A DNA stretch of 64,000 nucleotides from Hygrophila difformis. Its lineage: Eukaryota > Streptophyta > Magnoliopsida > Lamiales > Acanthaceae. Where the stretch lies: contig JAOANR010000014.1 in the NCBI GenBank assembly GCA_030278955.1, positions 35,725,453-35,789,452 of the forward strand. The letters are read 5' to 3'. Under the pieces are notes generated by a model. That model made no database searches, was not told the origin of the DNA, and was given only the letters and a program-made list of their open reading frames with translations. Position 1 is the stretch's first letter. Every line of letters starts with the position of its first letter. Position numbers and translations under genes: made by a program. Positions 11,290-22,843 of this stretch are shown piece by piece.

Positions 11290-12666
11290 CTTTGAAATCT
11301 CGATATGTTTCTGACCGGTTTTAGAAATTTAGGAACATTCCCTCCCTAATACTCCATCTTTGTATTAATGGGTTTTAGGGTAATAATAGTTTGTAAATTT
11401 ATTAATTTGAAGTTCACTCGATATTTTGTAAGATATCTTAATATCTTAATTTTCATGAAAAAGAACTGCGGAAACACAAATTTGGTGTTTGAAAATGTAA
11501 TTAGTTAGTTTATCAGTCATGAATGTAGCTTTTGGTAACGTCTAATGGTGTCTAATTAACTTTTTCACATCATTAGACATTACCAGCGGCAACCAGCATT
11601 CGTTCATCTGGGTATGGTTATTCAAGCGTGATTTTTTTGATATTCCTATTGTGACAGATCAATATTGTTGAGGGGAAGATGCAGTAATTTGTTTGATGAG
11701 AATGGAAGACGGTATCTCGATGCAATTGCAGGAATTGTGACGGTTTCTTGTGGCCATTGCCATCCCAAAGTCTTGGATGCAATAGTGGAGCAAAGCAAGC
11801 TTCTTCAGCATGCTACTACCGTATACCTTCACCATGCATGCTATAGCTGATTTTGCAGAAGCTCTTGCATCGAAAATGCCTGGGAACTTCAAGCTTATCC
11901 AACATCCTGCATAATCATGTTTAAGAAATAATTGGGTTTATAGTTTACATTCAACATATAGTTTCTTGTGAATTGTTTGCTGAGCTCACTGCTCTTACTT
12001 TTTGACAATCTCTTAGTCTTTATGGAATTGTGAATGTCTTTATGGTTCATTCTTTGGTGCTGCTGCAGGTTGTCTACTTTGTAAATTCAGGGTCTGAGGC
12101 CAATGAGCTAGCCTTGAGAAATGCATATCATGGTGGGACGTCTAATACAATTGGACTGACTGCACTTAGCACATGGAAGTACCCGATCCCTCAGGTTCAG
12201 TTTCAAATTCAATCAACTCTTTAGTTTATTGTTCAAGTTTAATCTTTGGAACTTGGTGAAATCTTGTGCCTGCACTAGTTTTTGTGAATTGATGCTCATT
12301 ATTTTGTTCGTTGGAAGTTTTCTCAAATTTATTTTTAGGATGAATGTTTAGGTCTCTAGCATTAGTGATTCCGATGTCCTAAGTTGGTCTCATTCTTTGC
12401 TCTAAAACTCAACAGGGTGAAATTCACCATGTTCTGAACCCTAATTAACCCTTATCGTGGAGTGTTTGGCTCTGATGCAAAACGTTATGCTGAAGATGTA
12501 CAAGATCACATTGATCATGGAACTTCTGGGAGGGTAGCTGGTTTTATTGCAGAGACGACAATTCAGGTTAGTGATGACTAATCATACTTCTTGTCGAACT
12601 ACGTTCATGGCCTCACTATTTTGCATTTTTCCAAATCCAACCACAGGGAGCTGGTGGAGCAGTTGA

Positions 12667-12870
<204 letters not shown>

Positions 12871-13599
12871 TAATTTTAAAATCTATAAAACTCAGGGCAT
12901 AGGAAATGGTTTGCCACTCGGAGCAGTGGTAACAACTCCAGAAATAGCCAGTGTGTTGGCGGAGAAAATTCAATTAAACACTATTTTAATTAGAAAATGT
13001 CCCTTTAAAATAGTTATTTGGTCAAACATTAAATATACACACCATGAAAACTGTTCTCTCCAAGTTATTTTTTTTATTTTAATTTTAACCTTCTAAGTTA
13101 TTTTTAAAAAATAGACTTCATTACAATTTATAAATAAATTTATTAAATGGATTGTGCTTATCAATATTATACACAATTATAAACTCCATTAATTAAAGAG
13201 TTGTAAAGTTTTTGGAGTTATGTATTTACGTATGTACAATGCGAAATCTCTTTATTTCTATTCTGTTTTTGTCGTGCTTCATAACTTTTCCTGGTGATCT
13301 GTGAAGAAAAAGTATTGGCAATACATGTACAATGAGAAAAAGTGTTGGCAGTACATGTACAATGATAGAGTGCTGGAAATATCATGGATAGTGAAGAATT
13401 GACTTGCAGTACATTGGTTCCGACAAGACGCGAAAAAATGTTCTAGAGGGTGAAGTATTGACTGGCAGTAGATTGGTTCTGACAAGAATGAGAAAAAATA
13501 TCATGGGGGGTGAAGTATTGACTCGTAGTATATTGCTTCTGACGATAATGGGAAAAAATGTCTTGGAGGTGAAGTATTGACTCACGAAAGTACTGGAGA

Positions 13600-13790
13600 T
13601 AGAGTGTTTATTACACAAATGAGTTTGACCTTATCTTATCATAGAATACCTTTAAATTTTCGAGACGTCAGTTTCCACTAATTGTTTCAACAAGAGCCAA
13701 TATCAATCTCTAAAGCATGTGTTCCTGAAGGATCCCATTTTAGACAGGGCAAGTTATATATTACTGCATCACGTATAATAAGGCGTTGAG
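13600..13790 (+). pseudogene. Helitron helicase C-terminal fragment, copy 1
   Basis: This is the most decayed of three copies. Traces of the signature remain (HRIPLNFR, NKSQYQSLKH, FRQGKLYITASR) across shifted frames. In intact PIF1-like Helitron helicases this part closes the second helicase lobe. Confidence 0.6.
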
Positions 13791-14202
13791 GTAAAGGGTG
13801 AATTGTGTCATATGAGATATTTATTGGGCCTCTGCACCTATTTTGAGAAATTCCTTTGTTTCTATTATGTTGTCGTGTTTGATAACTTTTTCTGATGATC
13901 TATGACAAAGTGTTGGCAGTACATGTCTAATGATAGAGTATTGGAGGGTGAACTATTGGCTCGCGAAAAAATGGGAAAAAATGTCATAGAGGGTGAAGTA
14001 TTGACTGGCAGTACATTGGTTCCGACAAGAGTGGGGATAAATGTCATGGAGGGTGAAGTATTGACTGGAAATACATTATTTCTACAAGAATGGGAAAATA
14101 TCTTTGGGGATGAAGTATTGATTGGCAGTACATTGACTCCGACATGAATTGGAAAAAATGTCATGGGGTGAATAATTGACTCGCAAAAGCAGTGGAGATT
14201 GA

Positions 14203-14412
14203 GTGATTATTCCACGAATGAGTTTGACCTCATCTGATCATAGAATACCGCTTAAATTTTCAAGACATCAGTTTCCACTAATTGTTTGTTATACAATGAC
14301 TATCAACAAGAGCCAATGTCAATCTCTAAAGCATGCTGAAGTGTTAATGAATGGTCCAGTTTTTAGACACGGTCAGTTTTATATTGCTGCATCACGTGTA
14401 ATAAGATATTAG
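14203..14412 (+). pseudogene. Helitron helicase C-terminal fragment, copy 2
   Basis: This is the clearest copy. It reads in one frame through PRMSLTSSDHRIPLKFSRHQ, MTINKSQCQSLKHAEVL and PVFRHGQFYIAASRV, the conserved last helicase motifs of plant Helitron Rep/Hel proteins. It ends in TAG at 14410 without the remaining C-terminus. Confidence 0.8.
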
Positions 14413-14816
14413 TGTAAAGGGTGAATTGTGTTATATGAGATATTATTGGGCCTCTGCACCTATTTTGAGAAATCCCTTTATTTCTATTCAGCTATCGTGT
14501 TCCATAACTTTTCCTGGTGATCTTTGGAAAATTATTGGTAGTACATAACTAATGATAGAATATTGGTGGGTGAATGATTGACTTGCGAAAAAATGGGAAA
14601 AAATATCTTGAGTGGTGAAATATTGAGTGACAATGCATTGGTTCCGACAATAGTGTGAAAAATTATCCTGTAGGGTGAAGTATTGACTGGCATTACATTG
14701 GTTTCAACAAGAATAAGAAAACATGTCATTGGAGTGAAGTATTGACTGGCAGTACATTGGTTCCGACAATAATGAGAAAAAATGTCCCGCGGGGTGAAGT
14801 ATTGACTCGAGAAAGT

Positions 14817-14995
14817 AGTGGACAAAGAGTGTTTATTCCACGAATGACTTTGACCTCATGTAATCATAGAATACCGCTTAAATTTTCAAGACATCAGTTT
14901 TCATATATTATTTGTTATGCTATGACTATAAACAAGAGCCAAAGGTCAATGTCTAAAGCATGTTGAAGTGTTCCTGAAGATCCGGTTTTTTGATT
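14817..14995 (+). pseudogene. Helitron helicase C-terminal fragment, copy 3
   Basis: It reads VFIPRMTLTSCNHRIPLKF and AMTINKSQR before a frameshift near 14940 in the NKSQ region. It is directly preceded in frame by minisatellite units, which shows the normal order within the helicase. Confidence 0.75.
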
Positions 14996-15179
14996 TAGGC
15001 ATGCATATAATGTTAAAATTTTACAATAAATGCCCCAAAAATAAGAATAACAAATTGAAGTTCATGTAATATAATCGTTTAGTTGTTTTATTTTTAATAA
15101 CATACAATTTTGTGCTTATTTCTTTTATCCTTAACTTCGAAATAGTGAAGAGAACAATATTTTTTATTGTCTATTTTAT

Positions 15180-15407
15180 ATATTTTTTAAAACTTTACAT
15201 CCACGCGTATCGCGCAGGCGGGTGTGTTAGCACAAAATTGGTAATTATTTTAAATTTACATGGCGTAATAATATTAATAATAATAATAATTAGATTTATA
15301 TATATATAAATTTATAATATGTTTTTAAAATTTTACATCCACGCATATCGCGCAGGCGGGCGGGTGTGTTAGCACAAAATTGGTAATTATTTTAAATATT
15401 ACATGGT

Positions 15408-15444
<37 letters not shown>

Positions 15445-15515
15445 GATTTATATATAAATTTATAATATGTTTTTAAAATTTACATCCTCGCGGGTACCGC
15501 GGGCGGGTTGGCTAG
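15180..15515 (+). repeat. three stacked Helitron 3' termini
   Basis: Units of roughly 145 bp repeat. Each contains AAATTTTACATCC-like sequence, a CGCG hairpin and a GGCGGG run (near 15200, 15340 and 15487). (AAT)n microsatellite and TATA-rich sequence lie between them. Only the last has a good CTAG end; the first two read GTGTGTTAG, a decayed CTAG. Confidence 0.65.
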
Positions 15516-16524
15516 TTAGAAATGAAAAAATCAAACTGTATTATTTTAATAGTTTAGCCTCCAAATTCTACTCCTTACTCCGGTGTCTTCCCTGTGGTGT
15601 GTGAACGATTTTCTTCCAATGTTTTTTGTGAACCAGCCAGTGTGTGAGGGTTTGGTTGTGGGTCGGTGGCCAAGGTGGGACTATATAAAATTGTGTGTAT
15701 TTGTTTAATCTTTAAGAAGTACTACTATTATTTGAAGAAGAAAGGGGTATTTCTTTTTAGTAAAAGAAGTGTGTATATAAAATGAGATTTTTTTATAAAA
15801 AAAAGGAAATAGAAAAATATGTGGTGAATGTATATAAAATGGTTGAATGAAATAATTTGTTGAGTGTAAATAGCGAAACCCCATAAATTATACTACTAGT
15901 AAAATGGAGATGCTTTTGCCATCCCTATCAGCAGTCATCATGTAAAAAAAAGAATTATCTTTCCATCAATACGTCGGTTTCCAAATGAATAGTAACATTT
16001 ACCTCGATCATTTATGGACAACATTAGAAAATACTTTAAGCCAGAACATCTAATCTGGTGTGTCAATCAAAGACGGTAAAAAGAAAAAAAGAAAACAACA
16101 GAGAAGACAAGATGCCCATGTACATTTTTGACTATTTGAGCCCCATTATAAGCCACTGTGTCTGTAAACATCTATAAAAAGCATCAACAGTGGGGAAAAC
16201 CAGGCTTGATGAATTGGATAGTTTCCAAATTGAGAAGTAAAGGACATTACAGGACCACTATTCACATTGTTACATCTGAATGAAAGAATATGGTGAATCA
16301 TGCATATATTTTGGAATCTCTCACTAAAATTCAAACCTCTTTAGTCTTTTCCCTTTCTTTTCTTTTCTTTCTTTCTTTCTTTCTTTTTTTTTTTTGTTTT
16401 TGTTCTATGTTTAACTTTAAATCTCTTTTCATTGTAAGAGAACTTAAAAAGTTTTTATTACAAATAATTTGCTGCCAAGACAAGAGCACAGGGCATGGTG
16501 CTCTGCTAAGGACCATGAGACACA
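15516..16524. other. intergenic, no gene seen
   Basis: AT-rich non-coding sequence without a convincing reading frame on either strand. It includes a TTTC-rich pyrimidine tract near 16355-16396. Confidence 0.6.
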
Positions 16525-16534
16525 AACAGTAGTG

Positions 16535-17743
16535 GGAAAAAATGATAAATAGGTCCTTTTTCTTTTTAAAAAATTCAAATCAGTCCTTTTTCTATTTTAT
16601 TACCAAAACAGTCCTCTACAAATGCTAATTATGTCCTAATCAGTCCTTTTTTCACTAATTATATTCTAATTGCTGACGTGGCAAGGGTTTTAATTTAAAC
16701 CTGACACGTGTGCATAATATTAGTCCTTTTTCTTTTATCTTTTGCCAATTCAGTCCTAAACTTTTATTTTGTTCTATTTAGTCCTCTACCCCAATCACTC
16801 ATTTTTATATTAATTGGCCTCAAACCTTTCAAATTATTTCATTTTAGGCCCAGAACCTTAAATTTTTTATTATTACTAATACATTTATCAAATAAATGCC
16901 CAACATACTTCCGTAAATAAAATTAAATACCAAACCTCATACATTGGGTTTAACCGCCTTGTTACCGGGTCTTCGAAGTTCCGAATTTTACGAACTCTCT
17001 CTAACCACCCGACCGTAACGATGGTTCATTGGTTCTGGTTTCCTTCAGCAACAATCAGCACAATCATACTTTGTGGACAATAAAATTCAGGATATTTTTT
17101 TAATATTTTTCAATAAAACCAAGGCTTCCTGTATCCATAACCTTCCAAAAATTCAAGTTAAATCATTTACTCAAATATTGCTACATCCTAAGGTAGGACG
17201 CAAAGTAAGATTCTGTTGATTGTTACTGAAGGAAACCAAAACCAATGAACAATCGGTTGCGGTCGAGTGGTTATTAGAGAGAGTCCGTAAAATTTCGGTA
17301 CTTGAAAGACCCGATAACAAAGCAGTCGAACCCAATATATGAGGTTTGGTGTTTAATTTTATTTATGGAAGTATGTTGTGCATTTATTTGATAAATGGAT
17401 TAGTAATAATAAAAAATTTAAGGTTCTGGGCCTAAAATGAAATAATTTGAAAGGTTTGAGGCCAATTAATATAAAAATGAGTGATTGGGGTAGAGGACTA
17501 AATAGAACAAAATAAAAGTTTAGGACTGAATTGGCAAAAGATAAAAGAAAAAGGACTAATATTATGCACACGTGTCAGGTTTAAATTAAAACCCTTGCCA
17601 CGTCAGCAATTAGAATATAATTAGTGAAAAAGGACTGATTTGAACATAATTAGCATTTGTAGAGGACTGATTTGGTAATAAAATAGAAAAATGACTGATT
17701 TGAATTTTTTGAAAAGAAAAAGTACCTATTTATCCTTTTTTCC
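16535..17743. mobile_element. foldback MULE-type MITE (1209 bp)
   Basis: Two inverted arms of about 530 bp (16535-17062 and about 17213-17743) flank a spacer of about 150 bp. The ends are GGAAAAAATGATAAATAGG and its complement. The perfect 10-bp target duplication AACAGTAGTG lies at 16525-16534 and 17744-17753. Long terminal inverted repeats with a 9-11-bp duplication are typical of Mutator-like elements. No transposase is present, so it would need help to move. It ends 150 bp before the TATA box of the MAKR gene. Confidence 0.88.
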
Positions 17744-17892
17744 AACAGTAGTGTTTGGAAATGGACACTGTGTGCACATGTCACTTTACAAGGCAGCACA
17801 AAAAGATTAAATAATTGCTTAGCCATAATGCATCTACATGGCCATATCCATCTTTTGCTTACCCTTTTTTCTTTTTGCTCAAAAAATTTCCT

Positions 17893-17900
17893 TATAAAAG
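17893..17900 (+). promoter_or_regulatory. TATA box of the MAKR4-like gene
   Basis: TATAAAAG lies 167 bp upstream of the MAKR start codon, a normal distance for a plant gene with a short leader. The MULE end at 17743 is only 150 bp further upstream. Confidence 0.55.
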
Positions 17901-18066
17901 GATATGCATACCTGACATTTTTATAGCACAGCTTTCTTGCTTTTCCTTTCTGACTTGAGAGTCGAGACCTCCTTTCTTTCCTCAATCCTCCTTTCAGTAC
18001 TCCTAAGCTTTTTCTCCTTACACAGCAGACTTCAGACTGTTGGATTTCAGTTTGTAAGATCCAATA

Positions 18067-19194
18067 ATGGCTGCAAACATTTCATTCTACAGCTTTGCAA
18101 GTGATGATGATGATGATGACTTTATAGACATGGAATTAAGTTCATCTCCCACACCTAAATTCTACTACTCCTCCTCATCCTCAAATTCATCATCCCCAAA
18201 GAGCAGAGAATTTGAGTTCCAAATGTGCTTCAACTTCAGTGACAGAGAGGCCATCACTTCCCCAGCTGATGACCTTTTTTACAAAGGGAAACTCCTTCCC
18301 CTTTACCTCCCCCCTCGGCTGGAGATGGTCGAGAACATCACCCGCGGCTCATCCCCCGCCGCGACCTCCATTAGGTTCAATTTTATCGCGGAAAAAGAAT
18401 TCAAGGATGACGACAATGATGATGATGAAGATGATGATTGCTACTCAATGGCGTTCACGGAAACTTGTACCAATGTTACCAGCAGCCCTTTAGAATCCGC
18501 GAATATCTCCCCATTGGAGTCGTGCAGGGTGAGCTGTGACCTCGGCCTGGATGACTACTATCTCGAATGGTCCAGTAAATCAGGAGGCTTTATAAAAAAC
18601 CAGCCGGCAAAGAACAGGAGGTCGTGGTCCAACAAGCTGAAGATCATTAAGCTTTCCATCTTTGTTCGAAAGCTGAAGGCTTCAAAGGATTACTTGAAGT
18701 CTTTGTTTAGGATGTCTGGCTGCTCCAGCCACTCCTGCGGGAAGGTTAAGTGCAATGCATGGGGAGGAAAGGCGCAAAAACAGGAGGATAATAAGCATTT
18801 CAAGGTTGCGAAAAAGGATAAGCTTGGACAAATTGGGGGGACTTCACACCCAAAATTTGGTGCTAATAAGAAGGGCATTGACACAAGGATAGACAAGAAA
18901 TTGCACAGCCAGAGGAGCTCATTTTCCAGTGCATATACACAGCGTTCGCCGCCAAGCAAGTGCCTATCTTCATCATCGTCGAATTCTTCTTCATCGTCCT
19001 CTTTCTCCCTCAGTTCAGGTGGATTTCCTGAGATGCACTATCTTTCGAGGACCAGCAATGCAACGGATATCGAGGGTTCGATTGAGGCTGCCATTGCTTA
19101 CTGCAAGAAGTCACAAACTTGCTCAATTTCTGCCTCCAGGATTGGTGGTGAGGAAGGGCAAAAAGGACCAGCAGCTATCTGTAGCATTGGCTAG
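18067..19194 (+). CDS. membrane-associated kinase regulator (MAKR4-like)
   Basis: Intact single-exon gene of 375 aa. MAKR/BKI1 proteins sit on the plasma membrane through basic residues and bind receptor kinases through a C-terminal peptide, tuning hormone and peptide signalling. The hallmarks are visible: the acidic N-terminal FIDMELSSS (about residues 19-27), FEFQMCF, TSPADDLFYKGKLLPLYLPP (about 64-83), a central basic K/R-rich membrane-hook region with SNKLKIIKLSIFVRKLKASK (about 189-208), a serine-rich stretch, and the conserved C-terminal IEGSIEAAIAYCKKSQ. The ATG is the first after the TATA box and gives the full family N-terminus. Two acidic D-runs are notable. Assignment to the MAKR2/3/4 branch is by recollection of the family, and MAKR4 itself is tentative. 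Confidence 0.87.
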   Translation: MAANISFYSFASDDDDDDFIDMELSSSPTPKFYYSSSSSNSSSPKSREFEFQMCFNFSDREAITSPADDLFYKGKLLPLYLPPRLEMVENITRGSSPAATSIRFNFIAEKEFKDDDNDDDEDDDCYSMAFTETCTNVTSSPLESANISPLESCRVSCDLGLDDYYLEWSSKSGGFIKNQPAKNRRSWSNKLKIIKLSIFVRKLKASKDYLKSLFRMSGCSSHSCGKVKCNAWGGKAQKQEDNKHFKVAKKDKLGQIGGTSHPKFGANKKGIDTRIDKKLHSQRSSFSSAYTQRSPPSKCLSSSSSNSSSSSSFSLSSGGFPEMHYLSRTSNATDIEGSIEAAIAYCKKSQTCSISASRIGGEEGQKGPAAICSIG

Positions 19195-22100
19195 ATTCCA
19201 TACCTATATATGTCTGAGAAATTCAATCAAGTATAGGAGCTGTATTTAGTTTTGTTCTGTTCAGTCGTCATCCTAAAGTTTGGATTTTACTGCAGATAAT
19301 TTAGGCAGGTGTCTTCCTAGTTAATGTATGGAACTCGTTATACAACTTTTGAGTATCTGTATGATGATTTACATAATAGAGGTTGTGGAATGTTCTTCAT
19401 CAAATATTTATTTATTACTTCTTCATACACATTTGCATCTAATATTATATTTTGAAAGAGAGATTATTTTTCCCCCCATTGTTCTTTTACAGTTCAATAC
19501 CATGATTATTGATTAGTTCTTTTTGTAATTAGATATACTTTTGTAGTAAGAAAGATTCAACACCTTGAATGGTCAACTATTCTGATCTAGATTACTTATC
19601 TAATACTTTTATGATTTAATTAACATTCAATCAACCTAAACAAAAATAACTCATCTTTGTTGAAATTTCAAAATAAGTAATAACCATGACCTCATTGTAG
19701 TGTACAATTTGCAATCTACCTATGGGAGTGGCTAAAATTGAAGGAGAAAACAAGTACACCCCATCCTTTTATCGGCAATGAAAAAGGGAACACAGCAACT
19801 TTCCAAAAAAAAAAAAAAGATTTGAAGGTGGTCTACTTTTTAGCAAAGTGGACTCAACCTTTTCCAGTCCTATTTGTTTGGAAGTCTTATCATTCTGTAG
19901 AGAATTTTGTGCAGTCAAATGTTTGCAACTTGCAAGTACTTATATTTTTTATGGTTTAGACAAAAATCATCTTGACAAATTACAATCTTGTTCACAGTAT
20001 TTTATGGTTTACTAATATTTGCTTGGAGTTCTAGCTAGAATAAAACCCCAAATAAAAGAACAGGAGAACTTTTCACACTTTGTCCAAGCCGAACAACAAA
20101 ACTCTGCCAAAGCTGTTAAGGGATCTTTGCAATACTTCATTGTCAGAAACCTTTTCTCATTTAATAAAGTGTAAATCCTGCAAGAGAAAAAGGGTTTCAT
20201 GTAAGAAGATGAAAAGGGTACACTTGTTTACTAATTAAACCCTTTGTTTTGTACTCGGTTGCCTCAACAAAGCTGAAAGCAAAGCAAGCCTTGGTTAAAT
20301 CAAAGCTTGCCCACCTTTGTCATCACTTTCAACTTTTGCAGGGATATATATGTAACTTGTAATTAAAGGTCGTCGACTATACGCCCCGACAATAGAGTAA
20401 CAACAAAAGGAATAATTAAAGAACATGCGTAGAACGAGTGAAGTACAAAATGTACAAGAAATGTAGGAGTCTTACGAAAAGAAAATACTTCTACCAAGTA
20501 AAATAATAGTAGTAGTAATTCAAAACAAAGCCACAGAAGATGAGCTTCCATACGCAAACAAAAAACTCAAAAGGGCACATGCTTGTCTAGTTGCTGACAC
20601 TGACCAAACATAGTTCAAAGTGAATAGTGTCGTCCTGATTCTCGACACTTGTAACGCTGATCAAAATATCAGCTCATACCCCGTAAAGGTTAAGGGTAAT
20701 ACTGTTCTTGAATAAATTCAATGTTACTCCTTTCCCATCCCACACACAGATACACTATCCAATATCCATCCATCATTGTACTATTGTACTACATGATCAG
20801 AAAAACACAATGCAAGTTTCTTCTTCTCATCATCTGGTAAATAATAAACCAGACCATGGCAGACAGCACCCATTAACTGCTGGCATCAGTCTCAAACCTT
20901 TACCAGTGCTTTCAAGATCACATTTTTGTTTTTTACCCTTTTACATTTTCTAATTTCTAGGGTTTTCATATAGTCTTCAAATTCAAATTGATGTTTGGTT
21001 AATAAATTTTTATTTAAAGATAGAAAATGATGCAGTAGTTGTTGCAATAAACACTTGAAAATATCTTCACATTCATTTAATAAGTTCTAGGCGTGCTTAC
21101 AGAACAGTGGCACATATGTTTATCCCACAATACAGAAACTATGACAGTATACATAGGATCAGTATTATATATCTTTACAATCAGGGAAAGTACACGGAAC
21201 CAGCTAAACTAGCTTCATTTTCTTGTAGATTAGATACTGTTGCATTGAGTTTTCTTTTCCACAAAATGCTTTTAATCCTATATAGCTAGTGGGTCGTGAT
21301 GTTGTCCAGAGTATCTGTATGAGAAATAGATGAAACAATAAAGAGGGAACAAATTATACCCCCTTTTTTAAAAATCAGTATGGCCTTAATTTTCGTCTAC
21401 TTTTAAGCATATCAGCTGAGGTTAACTAACAGTCTGTCTACCTTAATCTAACATCATAGTTACATCCATTCTGGCCGTCAGTTCAATGAATTAGCCCAAG
21501 AGAAAAGATTCATAGGAAACCATATAGAAATAAAAAGATAACCACTCATTTGGCAAATTGGCAAGCTTATCTAATTAATAGTATGCGGCTAAAGAACAGT
21601 ATTTGTGGATGCAATCAGTTTTTACGTGTAAAGTTCTTTAGGGCCGTAGGCTAGTTTGGTCGAAGGTTTCTAAAAAGGTAAAAAGGACAAAAATATATAC
21701 AAGTATATGGAAAATGCTAAGGAAAAAACTTAATTTCATTAAATGAAAATTAGGTGAAAATATTGAAAAAACTTTAATTACCCATTGGCAAGGGAAGGAA
21801 GTGACTGATGAAAATATGTCAGAATGCTAATTAAAAACTCATTTTCTTTACCATTTTTTACTTCAATTTTGTTTCCTTATTGCTATATTTAAAGTTTGAT
21901 TAAATCTTTATACATTCCATTCTTGGGTCAATTTCAAGAACCAAGCATAACATTAAGGTTTGTTACAGATTATAAGAGTAATAAACACTTTTAACTCTTC
22001 CTAATTGCCAAAACGGATAATTCCAAACAGTAGAGAGAACAGTGGTTGTAGCAGCTAGCAGGACCACTCAACAGAGTTGTATTCACCAGTATTGTTTTGG

Positions 22101-22553
22101 CTCATTTGGATTGATCCTCTTTTGGACGTTCCGTTTGTGCTGCACCAGGGACAGGGTCCAGATAACCATGTCCTAAGATCAATCAAAACAACTAATTGTT
22201 CAATGAATATGCTGGTGTTGAAATTGAAAGTGATTCTTTAATTAGTACTCTAGCTATGCAAAAGCCCTTGGAGGTTCAGCGAATGTATCATTAATCAAGA
22301 TAACTTAAAAGAAAGAATGATCAATAGAGACAAGTTTGATAAACCGGGTGCCAAAAGAAAAGCCAATAATACTGAGTTGAAGCAGAAAATTCCAACCTCT
22401 TCAATTATGGATTAGTTTTCTATAGGTTTCATGAGTGGATTTGCTTCTCCACACGACACGTTGGACACTTAGAATTCGGAGTGTTCATGAATCTGCCAAC
22501 TGGTAAAATGAAACACACAAGAAGGAACGACCAACTAACACCGTCTAGTAGTA
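19195..22553. other. 3.3-kb intergenic stretch, no gene seen
   Basis: The MAKR 3' UTR probably occupies the first few hundred bases. The rest is AT-rich, without a reading frame that shows a domain or codon bias, and without LTRs or tRNA genes I could see. A weak imperfect hairpin lies near 22092-22195. Confidence 0.6.
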
Positions 22554-22558
22554 AGTAG
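22554..22558. repeat. target site duplication AGTAG, left copy
   Basis: AGTAG flanks the copia element here and again at 28174-28178, an exact 5-bp duplication. Confidence 0.85.
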
Positions 22559-22843
22559 TGTTGGAATTTTGAATTGGGAAGAAGAGAGTTTAGATGTTAT
22601 TATTCTAAATCTCGTTCTGCGATTTTCACTAAGATTACACGGCTATTTATAGCCGGAAGGAGTACAAATATAAAGATATAAAATACAATATTTTTGACAA
22701 CTCCGCAAGTTTTGACAATGGCAATCAAACAAGGCGGCTACTTTGACGACGGCGTGCGCATCTCTTTTTGACGACGGCGGGAGCATGCGTTGTCGGGGAC
22801 GGCGGCTGGAGCACGCTTAGTTAGGTGAGTTTATTATTCAACA
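22559..22843 (-). repeat. 3' LTR of the copia element
   Basis: This 285-bp LTR runs TGTTGAATAATAAAC to AATTCCAACA on the minus strand. Relative to the other LTR it lacks 13 bp (ACGGATATGCAAT region). Confidence 0.92.

Larger units (their letters stand above)
13383..14815 (+). repeat. 60-bp minisatellite derived from helicase coding sequence
   Basis: The unit is close to 60 bp and keeps frame. Its 20 codons read approximately GEVLTGSTLVPTRMRKNVME. About three units occur in each block (about 13383-13585, 13975-14165 and 14590-14815). The same peptide corresponds to the segment just upstream of FIPRM in Helitron helicases, so the satellite was amplified out of the gene and is not unrelated filler. 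Confidence 0.7.
13270..15000 (+). repeat. three ~610-bp tandem blocks
   Basis: Each block opens with a similar stretch (TTTCCTGGTGATCT-like; near 13285, 13885 and 14510). It then has several 60-bp minisatellite units and closes with the helicase C-terminal fragment. Blocks 1 and 2 also share the tail TATTGGGCCTCTGCACC just before the next block (near 13827 and 14445). The blocks have diverged by many substitutions and small indels. Confidence 0.75.
12985..15515 (+). mobile_element. Helitron relic with amplified helicase fragments
   Basis: The AGT2-like exon 6 breaks off at about 12981-12985. What follows is a composite that ends at a Helitron-type 3' terminus: hairpin CGCGG-GTA-CCGCG at 15489-15501, then CTAG at 15512-15515, followed by T. 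Inside are three roughly 610-bp tandem blocks (about 13270, 13866 and 14486 onward), each carrying the C-terminal end of a Helitron Rep/helicase. There is no replication initiator or complete helicase. The 5' end is inferred from the exon break only, since no clear 5' TC motif was pinned down. Helitrons move by rolling-circle replication; this copy cannot do so on its own. Confidence 0.65.

Noticed and set aside
13383..14815. CRISPR-like regular repeat spacing
   Set aside because: Units are contiguous tandem repeats with no unique spacers, in a eukaryotic genome.
13279..14825. Several minus-strand open frames with repeated SQYFT/NTSP residues
   Set aside because: They are antisense readings of the 60-bp minisatellite. 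The plus-strand reading matches Helitron helicase, so these are shadows.
22092..22195. Imperfect hairpin with arms TTTGGATTGATCC and GATCAATCAAAAC
   Set aside because: Pairing is partial, the arms do not match a microRNA I can name with confidence, and precursor shape cannot be assessed by eye.
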